A DNA stretch of 64,000 nucleotides, from assembly GCF_024707125.1 (NCBI RefSeq), contig NZ_JANQAH010000009.1:806001-870000 (forward strand). Reading direction: 5' to 3'. The first letter of the stretch is position 1; every line of letters begins with the position of its first letter. This DNA is from Devosia sp. GTDB taxonomy: Bacteria; Pseudomonadota; Alphaproteobacteria; Rhizobiales; Devosiaceae. The notes beneath the pieces were generated by a model. That model did not search any database. It was not told the origin of the DNA and saw only the letters and a program-made list of their open reading frames with translations. Positions 24,401 to 33,502 of this stretch are shown one piece after another. Both the position numbers and the translations under genes were made by a program.

Positions 24401-25414
24401 ATGACCACGGAACCGACGACCATGACTGACAGCTTCCTTTCCGCCATGGGCCTTGATCGCCCTGAAACCGGCGATGATGCCGTGGTGCCCTTCACTCTTG
24501 AAAAGCTCGATACCCGCGGCCGCATCCTGCATCTGGGCGCTTCGCTCGACGCTATCCTCTCGCGCCACAATTATCCCGCCCCGGTCGCGCGCCTCCTCGG
24601 TGAAGCCGTGGTGCTGACCGCGCTCATCGGTTCGTCGCTGAAATTCGAAGGCCGGCTGATCCTGCAGACCCAGACCGATGGTCCGGTCAATCTGATCGTT
24701 GTCGATTTCGACGCGCCCGACGGCATGCGCGGCTATGCCCGCTTCGATCATGACATGGTGGTCAAGGCGGCCGAAGCTGGCCGCACGAGCCCTGCCGAAC
24801 TGCTCGGCAAGGGCCACCTGGCCATGACCATCGACCAGGGTGCCCATACCGAGCGCTATCAGGGGATCGTGGCACTCGACGGCCATAGCCTCGAAGAGGT
24901 CGCCCATACCTATTTCCTGCAGTCCGAACAGATCCCCACCCAGGTGCGCCTCGCCGTGGCGCAGATGTCGGTGCGGGGTGACCATCGTCCGCGCTGGCGC
25001 GCCGGCGGCATGCTGATCCAGCATCTGCCCGAAGGTGGCCTCGTGCGCATGGCCGATCTGCCGGGCGACGGCAATTTCGAGAACACCGACCCCAACTTCA
25101 AGGAAGCGGACGGCTGGGCCGAAGCCCGCTCCATGCTGGCGACTGTCGCCGATGTGGAACTGGCCGATCCCGAAGTCTCGCCCGAGCGCCTGCTGTTCCG
25201 GCTCTATCACGAGACCGGCGTGCGCGTGTTCCCGGCGCTGCCACTCGAAGAGCGCTGCACCTGCTCGGCCGACCGGATCGAGGAAATGCTCGCCAATAAT
25301 TTCTCCGACGAAGAGCGCGAGGATATGGCGGTCAATGGCGAGATCGAAGTCGTCTGCGAGTTCTGCTCGTCCGCCTATCGGTTCAACCCGCACCAATTTC
25401 AGGTGAAGCACTAA
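24401..25414 (+). CDS. hslO: Redox-switched chaperone Hsp33
   Basis: A 337-residue holdase that is activated by oxidation. The zinc-binding cysteines are present near the C terminus: C-x-C in EERCTCSADRIEEML and C-x2-C in VVCEFCSSAYRF. N-terminal LDAILSRHNYP, GSSLKFEGRLILQTQTDGPV and the ISGYAR-like RGYARFDHD are typical. The start is ATG 24401; a second ATG seven codons later is also possible. Follows argF, as in other Rhizobiales. Confidence 0.94.
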   Translation: MTTEPTTMTDSFLSAMGLDRPETGDDAVVPFTLEKLDTRGRILHLGASLDAILSRHNYPAPVARLLGEAVVLTALIGSSLKFEGRLILQTQTDGPVNLIVVDFDAPDGMRGYARFDHDMVVKAAEAGRTSPAELLGKGHLAMTIDQGAHTERYQGIVALDGHSLEEVAHTYFLQSEQIPTQVRLAVAQMSVRGDHRPRWRAGGMLIQHLPEGGLVRMADLPGDGNFENTDPNFKEADGWAEARSMLATVADVELADPEVSPERLLFRLYHETGVRVFPALPLEERCTCSADRIEEMLANNFSDEEREDMAVNGEIEVVCEFCSSAYRFNPHQFQVKH

Positions 25415-25529
25415 ACCTTTCAGGCGCCGAAAAGATATTTGTCGTCTATTCTTCGGCGCCTGACTTGAATTTTTTTCGGGCCTCGGCAAAATTGCGCTCA
25501 TAAGGGTCAGCAGGGGGAGCTGCATCCAA

Positions 25530-26246
25530 ATGAATGTCGACTTGATGTTGACGATCGAAGCCCTGCAGAACCAGGAAAGCCAGCACGGCATTCATGCGGT
25601 AGTGCTCGACGCCATCCGTAAGTATGGCTTCGAACGTTTCATCATTTCCGGCCTCCCCGATCGCGGCATGGATGTGCGCCCCTTCGTGCTGCTCTCGGGC
25701 TGGGACGACGAGTGGTACCGGCGCTATACCAATCTTGGCTATGTCGATGTCGACCCCGTGGCGCGGAACTGCTTTGCAACCACATTGCCCTTCGATTGGT
25801 CCGCGGCGCCCTATGATCGCGCCGAGGATTTTTCGGCGCGGCGGGTGATGGATGAAGCGCGCGACTTCGGCATGGATGAAGGCCTCTGCGTGCCGGTCCA
25901 TCTCGAAGGCGGCATGCAGGGTGTCGTCTCGCTGGTCGGCCGAACCGACTGGCTCGACGAAAAGCAGCGCTTGGAACTGCACATGCTGGCGCTCTATGCC
26001 CATGGGCGGCTGCGCTTCCTCAATACCATGGACCGCACACCCGTCCGGCGGCTCATCACCCCGCGCGAAGCCGAGGTGCTCAAATGGGTCGCGGTGGGCA
26101 AGACGGCCTCGGAAATCGCAGATATCACCGGCCTCAGTTTCAGGACCGTCAATCAGCATTGCGAAAACGCCCAAAGGCGGCTCGGCACCAATAATCGCCT
26201 CCACACCGTGGTCGAGGCCATCCGCCAGAAGCTGATCGTTCTCTAG
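25530..26246 (+). CDS. LuxR-family quorum-sensing regulator
   Basis: A 238-residue regulator with an N-terminal autoinducer-binding domain (about 20-160, with conserved W and D residues in SGWDDEWYRRYTNLGYVDVDPV) and a C-terminal helix-turn-helix (LITPREAEVLKWVAVGKTASEIADIT... TVNQHCENAQRRL). It lies upstream of a luxI-type synthase, so it probably senses that acyl-homoserine lactone. The start follows CAGGGGGAGCTGC. Confidence 0.92.
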   Translation: MNVDLMLTIEALQNQESQHGIHAVVLDAIRKYGFERFIISGLPDRGMDVRPFVLLSGWDDEWYRRYTNLGYVDVDPVARNCFATTLPFDWSAAPYDRAEDFSARRVMDEARDFGMDEGLCVPVHLEGGMQGVVSLVGRTDWLDEKQRLELHMLALYAHGRLRFLNTMDRTPVRRLITPREAEVLKWVAVGKTASEIADITGLSFRTVNQHCENAQRRLGTNNRLHTVVEAIRQKLIVL

Positions 26247-26532
26247 CGCTTTTCCTCTTGCTGAATCCCGTTTGACACGGGCACCTCATCACACACCGGC
26301 CTTCGCTGGGGTGACAATCGAGAGTGGGACTCTTTCAGCGCTCAATCAAAGCCTTTGCCTGGCCTGGTTGCAGGGCACCTTTGCGCGTCGCGCGCCGACT
26401 CAAATTTTAGAAAAAAGCCGCGTATTTTCGCCGGAAACGGCCTCCTGGCTATTGGGAGATTTGCCGATTTTCAGCCGCGTGACCACCGTGCCAAATGCTC
26501 TGCAACGATGCAGGCAACTTGGGGGCAAGGGA

Positions 26533-27177
26533 ATGCAAGTGCATATCATCCGCGCGCCGGTTAGCGGTGACAATCCTCGGCTTCTCGAGGAGAACTATCG
26601 CCTGCGTCACAAGATTTTCGTTGATCTTCAGGGGTGGAATGACTTGCGTCGGCCCGATGGGCGCGACATCGATGATTTCGACAATGCGGACGCAACCCAC
26701 ATCCTCGTCACCGATGGCGAAGAACTTGTTGGCGGCTCGCGTATCACCCCGCTCAACAGACCAAACTTGCTGCAGACAGTGTTTCACGGGCTTGTGCTTG
26801 GAGACCTCCCTGCCGACCCTTCGCTTGGGGCCGATTGGACGCGCTTTTATGTTCGTCCAGATCGACGCGAAGGCCGGCGGCGCGCACCCGAGTCTGCAGC
26901 CCTTTTCTGCGCGATGATGGAATATGCCCTCGCGGAGGGCTTTACCTTCATCACTTTCGTTTCCTCTCTGTCCATGGTGGAGCACGGCACCAGCGTGGGC
27001 TGGAGGATTACCCCGCTCGGAGCACCAGTCCTGGTCGACGGCAAGGCCACTGTCGCCGCCTGGATCGAGGTTTCCGAGCAGGCCCTCTACAATGTGCGGC
27101 GGGCCACCGGGATGAGCCATGCGCTCATCCCGGCCTCTGCGCTGCGACGAGGGCAAGGCGAGGCCCTGACGGCCTGA
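26533..27177 (+). CDS. Acyl-homoserine-lactone synthase (LuxI family)
   Basis: A 214-residue enzyme that joins SAM and an acyl-ACP to make the autoinducer. Conserved family positions are present: RLRHKIFVDLQGWND (Arg, Phe, Trp), DIDDFDNADATHILV (Asp residues), GGSRITPLNRPNLL (Arg) and RFYVRPDRREGRRR. ATG at 26533 follows AAGGGA and gives the standard N terminus MQVHIIRAP; the upstream open frame is not LuxI-like. The 286-base gap to luxR holds a decayed REP-like sequence and probably the luxI promoter. The acyl chain cannot be told from sequence. Confidence 0.93.
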   Translation: MQVHIIRAPVSGDNPRLLEENYRLRHKIFVDLQGWNDLRRPDGRDIDDFDNADATHILVTDGEELVGGSRITPLNRPNLLQTVFHGLVLGDLPADPSLGADWTRFYVRPDRREGRRRAPESAALFCAMMEYALAEGFTFITFVSSLSMVEHGTSVGWRITPLGAPVLVDGKATVAAWIEVSEQALYNVRRATGMSHALIPASALRRGQGEALTA

Positions 27178-27186
27178 CGGTGCGCC

Positions 27187-29007
27187 ATGCCGCGCGCCTT
27201 CAGGCTCATGCGGGCCATTGTCGGGACGGACGGCGACGAGGCAGTGGCAAGGCGCCTGCTTGAGGAAGCGCTGCTGACCGAAGTCGACCCGCTCCTCCAC
27301 GCGGCCTTTTCCCTCAATATCGATATCAGTACGGCGCTCGAGCGTGGCGCCACGGCGTTCGGGCTGACCTTTTTCGACGTCATTCCGGCCGGCAGCGGTT
27401 CGGCCGGACCCTTGCGGATCGAGCGTCTCGCCGATGTGCATTTCGTGCGGGCGACGACGCTGGGCGAGGAAGTGGCCTATGCCGCGCCCGACTTCAACGG
27501 GCTCATGCGGCTCGGTGCACTCCACGACACCGATCCATCGCTGACCCGGCGGCTCTGTATCGTGCCGGGCGCCGCCTTGCGCCAATATCTCGCGGCCGAA
27601 GCCGCGCCCGATCTGCTTGTTGCGGCGCGGCAGGGGCTCGTGCGTCATTGGCCGAGTGCCACGGCCAGTCTTGAACTGACGCTGGGCGTGCGTCTCGCCT
27701 TTGGCGCGCTGGTGCTGGCCCTCGTCGCGACGCTGCTTGCCTTGCCCTATCTCGCCTCTGCCTGGGCGATGCCGGCCTGGGCCGCGGTGATGCTGCTGCC
27801 CGCGCTCATTCGCCTTGCGTCCCTCTTCACCCCCAATCGCGCCACGGCGCCCGAGGCGCGGGTCGATCCGCAGGACCTGCCGCTCTATTCGGTGCTGGTG
27901 CCGCTCCGCGACGAGGCCGACATGGTCGACCAGCTGTGTCGAGGTCTTCTGGCACTCGATTATCCCGCCCACCGGCTCGATATCATCTTCGTGGTCGAAC
28001 AGCGCTCGCCCAAGACCGTGGCGGGGGTGCGCCGGCACCTGGGCGATGCACGCTTTTCGCTCGTGGAAGTGCCCCATGCCTTGCCGCTGACCAAGCCCAA
28101 GGCGCTCGATTTCGCGCTGCCCTTCTGCCGGGGCGAGTTCGTCGTGGTTTTCGACGCCGAAGACCGCCCGGAACCGGGGCAATTGCGGCAGGTCGTCAAC
28201 CAGTTCCGCCGCGCGCCGCACCTTCATTGCATTCAGGCGCGACTGGTGATCGCCAATGGCCGGAAGGGGGCCCTGCCGGCGCTCTTTGCCGGCGAATATG
28301 CCGCGCTCTTTTCCGTCTTCCTGCCGGCCCTGGGGCGCTGGGGCATGGTGATGCCCCTGGGCGGAACCTCGAACCATTTCAGGCTCGCGAGCCTTCGCGC
28401 CATTGGGGGCTGGGACGCGTACAATGTCACCGAGGATGCTGATCTTGGCGTTCGGTTGGCGCGGCGGCGGCTCAGCTGCGGCACCAGCAGTTCGGCGACC
28501 TACGAGGATGCCCCGGAATCGCTGCGCGTCTGGATGGGGCAAAGGCGACGCTGGATGAAGGGCTGGATGCAGACCCTGCTCGTCCACAATCGTCACCCCC
28601 GCCAGTTGATCCGGGATCTGGGCTGGTGGCGCTTTCTGGTGTTCGAGATCGTGGTTTTTGGGATGATCCTGTCGCCGCTTCTGCATACCGGCTTTCTGCT
28701 CACCTGCCTTTTCGCCCTCGTCATCGGCCGTGGCGAACTGCTGCGGCTCGACCTATGGGCGGCAAGCTGCCTTTCGGTCCTGGCGCTCGGCTATGGCATC
28801 GCCTTTGCCATCCACATCGTGGGTCTCATCCGCACCGGGCAGATGCGGCTCCTCCCCTGGCAATTGTTGCTGCCGGTCTATTGGATCGCAGCGGCCTGGG
28901 CGACGCTGCGGGCGCTGGTTGATTTAACCCTAAAACCCTTTGATTGGATCAAGACGGCCCATCGCCCCGTTTCTGACACGGCCAGGCGGCAGGTTGCCGC
29001 CGAATAG
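27187..29007 (+). CDS. Membrane-bound family 2 glycosyltransferase
   Basis: A 606-residue processive-type glycosyltransferase. The N-terminal domain (about 1-170) looks soluble and possibly regulatory. Two membrane helices (about 180-220) precede the catalytic domain: YSVLVPLRDEADMV, VVFDAEDRPEPGQL (metal-binding Asp), TEDADLGVRLARR and QRRRWMKGWMQ, the QxxRW-like motif of processive enzymes. Three or more helices follow at the C terminus. It starts nine bases after luxI, so it is almost certainly co-transcribed with it. It may make an exopolysaccharide; product unknown. Confidence 0.88.
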   Translation: MPRAFRLMRAIVGTDGDEAVARRLLEEALLTEVDPLLHAAFSLNIDISTALERGATAFGLTFFDVIPAGSGSAGPLRIERLADVHFVRATTLGEEVAYAAPDFNGLMRLGALHDTDPSLTRRLCIVPGAALRQYLAAEAAPDLLVAARQGLVRHWPSATASLELTLGVRLAFGALVLALVATLLALPYLASAWAMPAWAAVMLLPALIRLASLFTPNRATAPEARVDPQDLPLYSVLVPLRDEADMVDQLCRGLLALDYPAHRLDIIFVVEQRSPKTVAGVRRHLGDARFSLVEVPHALPLTKPKALDFALPFCRGEFVVVFDAEDRPEPGQLRQVVNQFRRAPHLHCIQARLVIANGRKGALPALFAGEYAALFSVFLPALGRWGMVMPLGGTSNHFRLASLRAIGGWDAYNVTEDADLGVRLARRRLSCGTSSSATYEDAPESLRVWMGQRRRWMKGWMQTLLVHNRHPRQLIRDLGWWRFLVFEIVVFGMILSPLLHTGFLLTCLFALVIGRGELLRLDLWAASCLSVLALGYGIAFAIHIVGLIRTGQMRLLPWQLLLPVYWIAAAWATLRALVDLTLKPFDWIKTAHRPVSDTARRQVAAE

Positions 29008-29052
29008 CGGCTCGGGCACACTGCTCCCGTGCGGCAGGAGAGGGATGAAAAC

Positions 29053-29547
29053 ATGCGGCGCATGCTGGCCAGTGTCGGTGGGGTCGGGCTGGCGGTGATG
29101 CTGAGCCAGTTTCCTGAATATGCGCAGCAATATACCCAGCGCCTCGGCGGGGCGGTGGACGAACTGCGTGTTGTGACCGCGGATTTTGACAATGCAGCCC
29201 AAGAGGCGGGGCTCGACCGGGATGGCGCGCTCGACCGCTATCAGAGCTCCAGCGACACCTTCCTCGCCGATCGCGGCGAGAGCATGGAGCGCACCTTTGT
29301 GCGCTATGACCAGTTGAGCGCGACGCTGCAGAAGGTCCAGGGCGCCGATCCGCTGGAGCGGTTCAAGAACCTGCCGTCTTTCCTCGACACCGATATCGGC
29401 CGAAGGACGCTCGAAAACTACCAGCCGGCCGTACCCGTTACCATGGAAGGGCTGTTTTATGCCGCGGCCGGCTATCTGGTTGTGTCCGGGCTTGTCCGCT
29501 TCTGCGCGCTGCCTTTCCGCCGCCGGCGCCTCTACTACCGTTCATAA
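29053..29547 (+). CDS. DUF2937 membrane protein
   Basis: A 164-residue protein with an N-terminal helix (MLASVGGVGLAVMLSQFPEY), a long coiled-coil-like middle (QQYTQRLGGAVDELRVV) and a C-terminal helix (GLFYAAAGYLVVSGLVRF) ending in a basic tail. This layout matches DUF2937. ATG 29053 follows GGAGAGGGATG; an upstream GTG is less likely. It lies 45 bases after the glycosyltransferase gene, on the same strand. Function unknown. Confidence 0.82.
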   Translation: MRRMLASVGGVGLAVMLSQFPEYAQQYTQRLGGAVDELRVVTADFDNAAQEAGLDRDGALDRYQSSSDTFLADRGESMERTFVRYDQLSATLQKVQGADPLERFKNLPSFLDTDIGRRTLENYQPAVPVTMEGLFYAAAGYLVVSGLVRFCALPFRRRRLYYRS

Positions 29548-29574
29548 GACATAAACATACCTTTATATCCCCGG

Positions 29575-29603
29575 TTGAATGCGGCGGGTCTCTTGCGTAT
29601 AGG
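29575..29603 (+). promoter_or_regulatory. Probable ahcY promoter
   Basis: TTGAAT (29575-29580), 17 bases, TATAGG (29598-29603), ending 32 bases before the ahcY ATG. The boxes and spacing are good. The leader is too short for a SAH riboswitch. Confidence 0.55.
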
Positions 29604-29635
29604 AGGACCAACCAAAATTCTTCCGGAGACCGAGC

Positions 29636-31039
29636 ATGACTCGTCAGACGACCGATTACGCGGTTAGGGACATTTCGCTGGCCGATTTCGGCCGCAAGGA
29701 AATCCAGATCGCCGAGATCGAAATGCCGGGCCTGATGGCAATCCGCGAGGAATATGCCGCGGCCCAGCCCCTCAAGGGCGCCCGCATCGCCGGCTCGCTG
29801 CACATGACCATCCAGACCGCCGTCCTGATCGAGACGCTGGTCGCGCTCGGCGCCGAAGTGCGCTGGGTCTCGTGCAATATCTTCTCGACCCAGGACCACG
29901 CCGCTGCCGCCATCGCTGCCGCCGGCATCCCGGTCTTTGCCCACAAGGGTGAGACGCTGGAAGAATACTGGGACTTCACCGATCGCATGATGGACTGGGG
30001 CAATGGCCTCACCCCCAACATGATCCTCGATGATGGCGGCGATGCCACCATGTACATCCTCAATGGCGCCAAGGCCGAGAAGGACATCTCCGTCCTCGCC
30101 AAGCCCGGCAATGAGGAAGAGGAAATCTTCTTCGCCACCATCAAGCGCCGTCTCGAAAAGACTCCCGGCTTCTTCACCAAGATCAAGGATGCGATCCGCG
30201 GCGTTTCGGAAGAAACCACCACGGGCGTGATGCGCCTCTATCAGCTGCACGCCAAGGGCGAGCTGCCGTTCCCGGCCATCAACGTCAATGACTCGGTCAC
30301 CAAGTCCAAGTTCGACAACAAGTACGGCACCCGTGAATCGCTCGTCGACGCCATCCGTCGCGGCACCGACGTGATGCTGGCCGGCAAGGTCGCCATCGTT
30401 TGCGGCTATGGCGATGTGGGCAAGGGCTCGGCCGAATCCCTGCGCGGCGCCGGCGCCCGCGTGCTCGTCACTGAAGTCGATCCGATCTGCGCTCTCCAGG
30501 CCGCGATGGAAGGCTTTGAGGTCGTGACCCTCGAAGAAGCCGCACACCGCGCCGACATCGTCGTCACTGCCACCGGCAACCGCGACGTGCTGATGGTCGA
30601 CGACATGCGCAACCTCAAGGACATGGCCATCGTCTGCAATATCGGCCACTTCGACAACGAGATCGACGTTCTGGGCCTGCGCAACTTCAAGTGGACCAAT
30701 GTGAAGCCGCAGGTTGACCTCATCGAGCAGCCCAACGGCAAGCGCCTGATCCTTCTGTCCGAAGGGCGTCTGGTGAACCTCGGCAATGCCACGGGTCACC
30801 CGAGCTTTGTCATGTCCGCTTCCTTCTCGAACCAGACGCTGGCCCAGATCGAACTCTGGACCAATGGCGAAAAGCTCGAAAAGAAGGTGCATGTGCTGCC
30901 CAAGCACCTCGACGAAAAGGTCGCCGAACTGCACCTCGCCAAACTCGGCGCCAAGCTCACCAAGCTGAGCAAGACCCAGGCCGACTATATCGGGGTCAGC
31001 GAAAACGGCCCGTTCAAGTCGAACGAATACCGCTACTGA
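29636..31039 (+). CDS. ahcY: Adenosylhomocysteinase
   Basis: A 467-residue enzyme that splits S-adenosylhomocysteine to adenosine and homocysteine, sustaining the methyl cycle. Motifs: [41 protein letters not shown] (catalytic Lys and Asp), the NAD-binding [26 protein letters not shown], and the C-terminal K-x-x-Y of KSNEYRY. Full length with the insert typical of the bacterial long form. In many Rhizobiales it lies close to chvG-hprK-ptsH; here about 27 kb separates them. Confidence 0.97.
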   Translation: MTRQTTDYAVRDISLADFGRKEIQIAEIEMPGLMAIREEYAAAQPLKGARIAGSLHMTIQTAVLIETLVALGAEVRWVSCNIFSTQDHAAAAIAAAGIPVFAHKGETLEEYWDFTDRMMDWGNGLTPNMILDDGGDATMYILNGAKAEKDISVLAKPGNEEEEIFFATIKRRLEKTPGFFTKIKDAIRGVSEETTTGVMRLYQLHAKGELPFPAINVNDSVTKSKFDNKYGTRESLVDAIRRGTDVMLAGKVAIVCGYGDVGKGSAESLRGAGARVLVTEVDPICALQAAMEGFEVVTLEEAAHRADIVVTATGNRDVLMVDDMRNLKDMAIVCNIGHFDNEIDVLGLRNFKWTNVKPQVDLIEQPNGKRLILLSEGRLVNLGNATGHPSFVMSASFSNQTLAQIELWTNGEKLEKKVHVLPKHLDEKVAELHLAKLGAKLTKLSKTQADYIGVSENGPFKSNEYRY

Positions 31040-31045
31040 TTTTCC

Positions 31046-31100
31046 GGCCCCAGGGGCCGGTTGCAGACCAGGGGGCTCGCTTCGGCGGGCCCCTTTTTTC
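31046..31100 (+). terminator. Intrinsic terminator after ahcY
   Basis: A first hairpin with arms CCGGCCCC/GGGGCCGG (31045-31060 region), then GGGGCTCGC-TTCG-GCGGGCCCC (about 31072-31093, UUCG loop) followed by TTTTTTC. The second hairpin is the terminator. Confidence 0.88.
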
Positions 31101-31239
31101 TTGAAGCATCAAAATAAGTTGGCCGCCCCGGCATCCTTTACGCCCGATTAATCACAAAGCCGCATTTTTGCTCTCGTAGAACCACCGAACTGCCGTAGCG
31201 TCTGCCGTCAGATTTGGGTGCATTGAATAGGGAACCCAA

Positions 31240-33255
31240 ATGTTGAATTGGCTTACGGGTAGTTTGTCGCGCAGGCTCTATGGCCTGCTGGCTATTTTTG
31301 CTGTCGGCATGATGGGGGTCGTCTCCTATCAGCTCTACAATCAGCGCGTGAATCTCGAAGAGTTCAAACGCACCGAATTGCAGAGTGTGGTGCAGACCGC
31401 GGTCTCGACGGTTCAGAGTTTTTACGACCGCTCGCAGGCGGGCGAATTCAGCGAAGATCAGGCCAAGTCCCTGGCGCTCGAAACCCTGCGCGGCATGCGC
31501 TATCAGGGTAACGAGTATTTCTTCGTCGATACCTATGACCTCGTGATGCTGATGCATCCGACCAAGCCCGAAAAGCAGGGCTCGGACCGCGCCATCGAAA
31601 AAGATGGCAATGGCACGCTCTACATCAAGGAAATGGTGGAGAACGTGAAGGCCAATGGCTCGGCCTTCCAGACCTATCTCTTCACCAAGCCCGAGGGCGG
31701 GCTGGCCGACAAGGTCTCCTATGCGCAGGGTTTCGAGCCCTGGGGCTGGAGCATTGCGTCGGGCATTCTGTTCAATCAGGTGGACGCGATCTTCTGGCAA
31801 TCCGCGCTTGAAGGCGGCGTGATCACGCTCGCCATCATCGTGGCCATCCTGATCGTCGGCGTTGTCATCGCCCGCTCGATCGCCAAGCCCATGGTGGAAC
31901 TCAACAAGGCCATGGTGCAGGTCGCCGACGGCGCCTATGACACGGTGATCGATGGTACGGCCCGTGGCGACGAAATCGGCGCAATGGCGCGCGCCGTGGA
32001 AGTCTTCCGCGAAAACGGCCTGAAGGTTGCCGAAATGACCGAGGCGGAAGCCGCCCGCATCATTCGCGATTCTGAAGCCCGCCAGAAGATGATGGTGGAA
32101 CTGCAGCGCTCCTTCGGCGACGTGGTCAATTCGGCCGTCGAGGGTAATTTCTCCCATCGCGTGCCGGCCCAGTTCCCCGATGCCGAGCTCAACGACCTCG
32201 CCAATTCGGTCAATCGCCTCGTCGACAGCGTCGACCATGGTCTCAATGAAACCGGCTCGGTGCTCTCGGCCCTTGCCAATACCGATCTCACCCAGCGCAT
32301 GGTGGGCGAGCATCGCGGCGCCTTCGGCAAGCTCAAGATCGACATCAATGCAGTGGCCGACAAGCTCACCGATATCGTCGGCCAGCTGCGCGGCACTTCG
32401 GGCACGCTGAAAACCGCGACCAGTGAAATCCTCTCCGGCGCCAACGATCTCTCCGAGCGCACCACGCGCCAGGCGGCGACCATCGAAGAGACCTCTGCGT
32501 CCATGGAGCAGCTGGCTCAAACGGTCACCGAAAACGCCAAGAAGGCGGCGGACGCCAGCCAGAAGGCGGGTCTGGTCTCGCGTTCCGCCGAAGAAGGCGG
32601 CGCGGTGATGGAACAGGCCAACTCGGCGATGGAGCGGATTACCCAGTCCTCCTCGAAGATCTCCAACATCATCGGCATGATCGACGACATCGCCTTCCAG
32701 ACCAATCTGCTTGCCTTGAACGCTTCGGTGGAAGCGGCGCGCGCCGGTGAAGCGGGCAAGGGCTTTGCCGTGGTCGCGGTGGAAGTGCGGCGTTTGGCCC
32801 AGTCGGCTGCCAATGCCTCGTCCGAGGTCAAGGCGCTGATCGAGCAGAGCGCGCAGGAAGTTGGCACGGGTTCAAAACTCGTGGCCGATGCCGCGGGCAA
32901 GCTGACCTCCATGATGGATGCGCTGCGCGCCAATACTGCGCTGCTCGATGACATCGCCCGCGCCAGCCGCGAACAGGCTTCGGCCATCGACGAGGTCAAT
33001 ACCGCCGTCCGCCAGATGGATGAGATGACCCAGCACAATGCGGCGCTGGTCGAAGAGGTCAATGCCGCCATCGAGCAGACCGAGAACCAGGCGAGCGAAC
33101 TCGACCGCATCGTCGATGTCTTCGCCCTCGACGCCCGCCCCAGCCTTGCTACCCGTCCGGCGCCGACGCGGAGCCAGCCCAAGGTGAAGGCGGCTGCCGC
33201 GGCCTATCTCACCCAGGGCAATGCCGCCCTTAAGGAAGACTGGTCAGAATTCTGA
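31240..33255 (+). CDS. Methyl-accepting chemotaxis protein with Cache sensor
   Basis: A 671-residue chemoreceptor. Membrane helix about 10-30, single-Cache periplasmic domain (about 33-185, with [14 protein letters not shown] and [13 protein letters not shown]), second helix about 187-210, HAMP region, then a cytoplasmic signalling domain whose hairpin tip is [23 protein letters not shown]. The protein ends in DWSEF, which fits the xWxxF tether for CheR/CheB. It is a tandem paralogue of the next gene, nearly identical in the signalling part. Ligand unknown. Confidence 0.94.
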   Translation: MLNWLTGSLSRRLYGLLAIFAVGMMGVVSYQLYNQRVNLEEFKRTELQSVVQTAVSTVQSFYDRSQAGEFSEDQAKSLALETLRGMRYQGNEYFFVDTYDLVMLMHPTKPEKQGSDRAIEKDGNGTLYIKEMVENVKANGSAFQTYLFTKPEGGLADKVSYAQGFEPWGWSIASGILFNQVDAIFWQSALEGGVITLAIIVAILIVGVVIARSIAKPMVELNKAMVQVADGAYDTVIDGTARGDEIGAMARAVEVFRENGLKVAEMTEAEAARIIRDSEARQKMMVELQRSFGDVVNSAVEGNFSHRVPAQFPDAELNDLANSVNRLVDSVDHGLNETGSVLSALANTDLTQRMVGEHRGAFGKLKIDINAVADKLTDIVGQLRGTSGTLKTATSEILSGANDLSERTTRQAATIEETSASMEQLAQTVTENAKKAADASQKAGLVSRSAEEGGAVMEQANSAMERITQSSSKISNIIGMIDDIAFQTNLLALNASVEAARAGEAGKGFAVVAVEVRRLAQSAANASSEVKALIEQSAQEVGTGSKLVADAAGKLTSMMDALRANTALLDDIARASREQASAIDEVNTAVRQMDEMTQHNAALVEEVNAAIEQTENQASELDRIVDVFALDARPSLATRPAPTRSQPKVKAAAAAYLTQGNAALKEDWSEF

Positions 33256-33277
33256 TCTCAGCTAGACATCATGCTGC

Positions 33278-33306
33278 AAAGGGGCCCATCGGGCCCCTTT
33301 CGTTTT
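33278..33306 (+). terminator. Intrinsic terminator between chemoreceptor genes
   Basis: AAAGGGGCCC (33278-33287), ATC loop, GGGCCCCTTT (33291-33300), then CGTTTT. It separates the two receptor genes, so the second needs its own promoter. Confidence 0.9.
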
Positions 33307-33502
33307 GCCCGGTAGCGGAATTTTTACCCTGTTTGTGCTTACTGAAGGCGAGACGTGGATGGACGGCCACAGCTCGAAAAGTGCGGGGGCACATCGGTTC
33401 GGACACGGCGCGGAGAAACCGCGTCCCGGTTCTGCTTGCCTTTATCCCCGCGCGTGAGCGTCACGGATAACGACACACCAGAAGGTGTGAGAAGGCATAG
33501 GA

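Noticed and set aside
26262..26330. Further REP element between luxR and luxI
   Set aside because: It has pieces of the pattern (CCGGCCTTCGCTGGGGTGAC) but the palindromes are badly decayed, so I did not list it as a repeat.
26500..26513. Possible lux box CTGCA-ACGA-TGCAG before luxI
   Set aside because: Only five-base arms and 14 bases in all, against about 18-20 for lux boxes; it lies about 20 bases before the ATG, too close for a normal operator-promoter layout.
29548..29635. SAH riboswitch before ahcY
   Set aside because: The gap is 88 bases and holds a promoter ending 32 bases before the ATG. There is no room for the structure and no matching motif.
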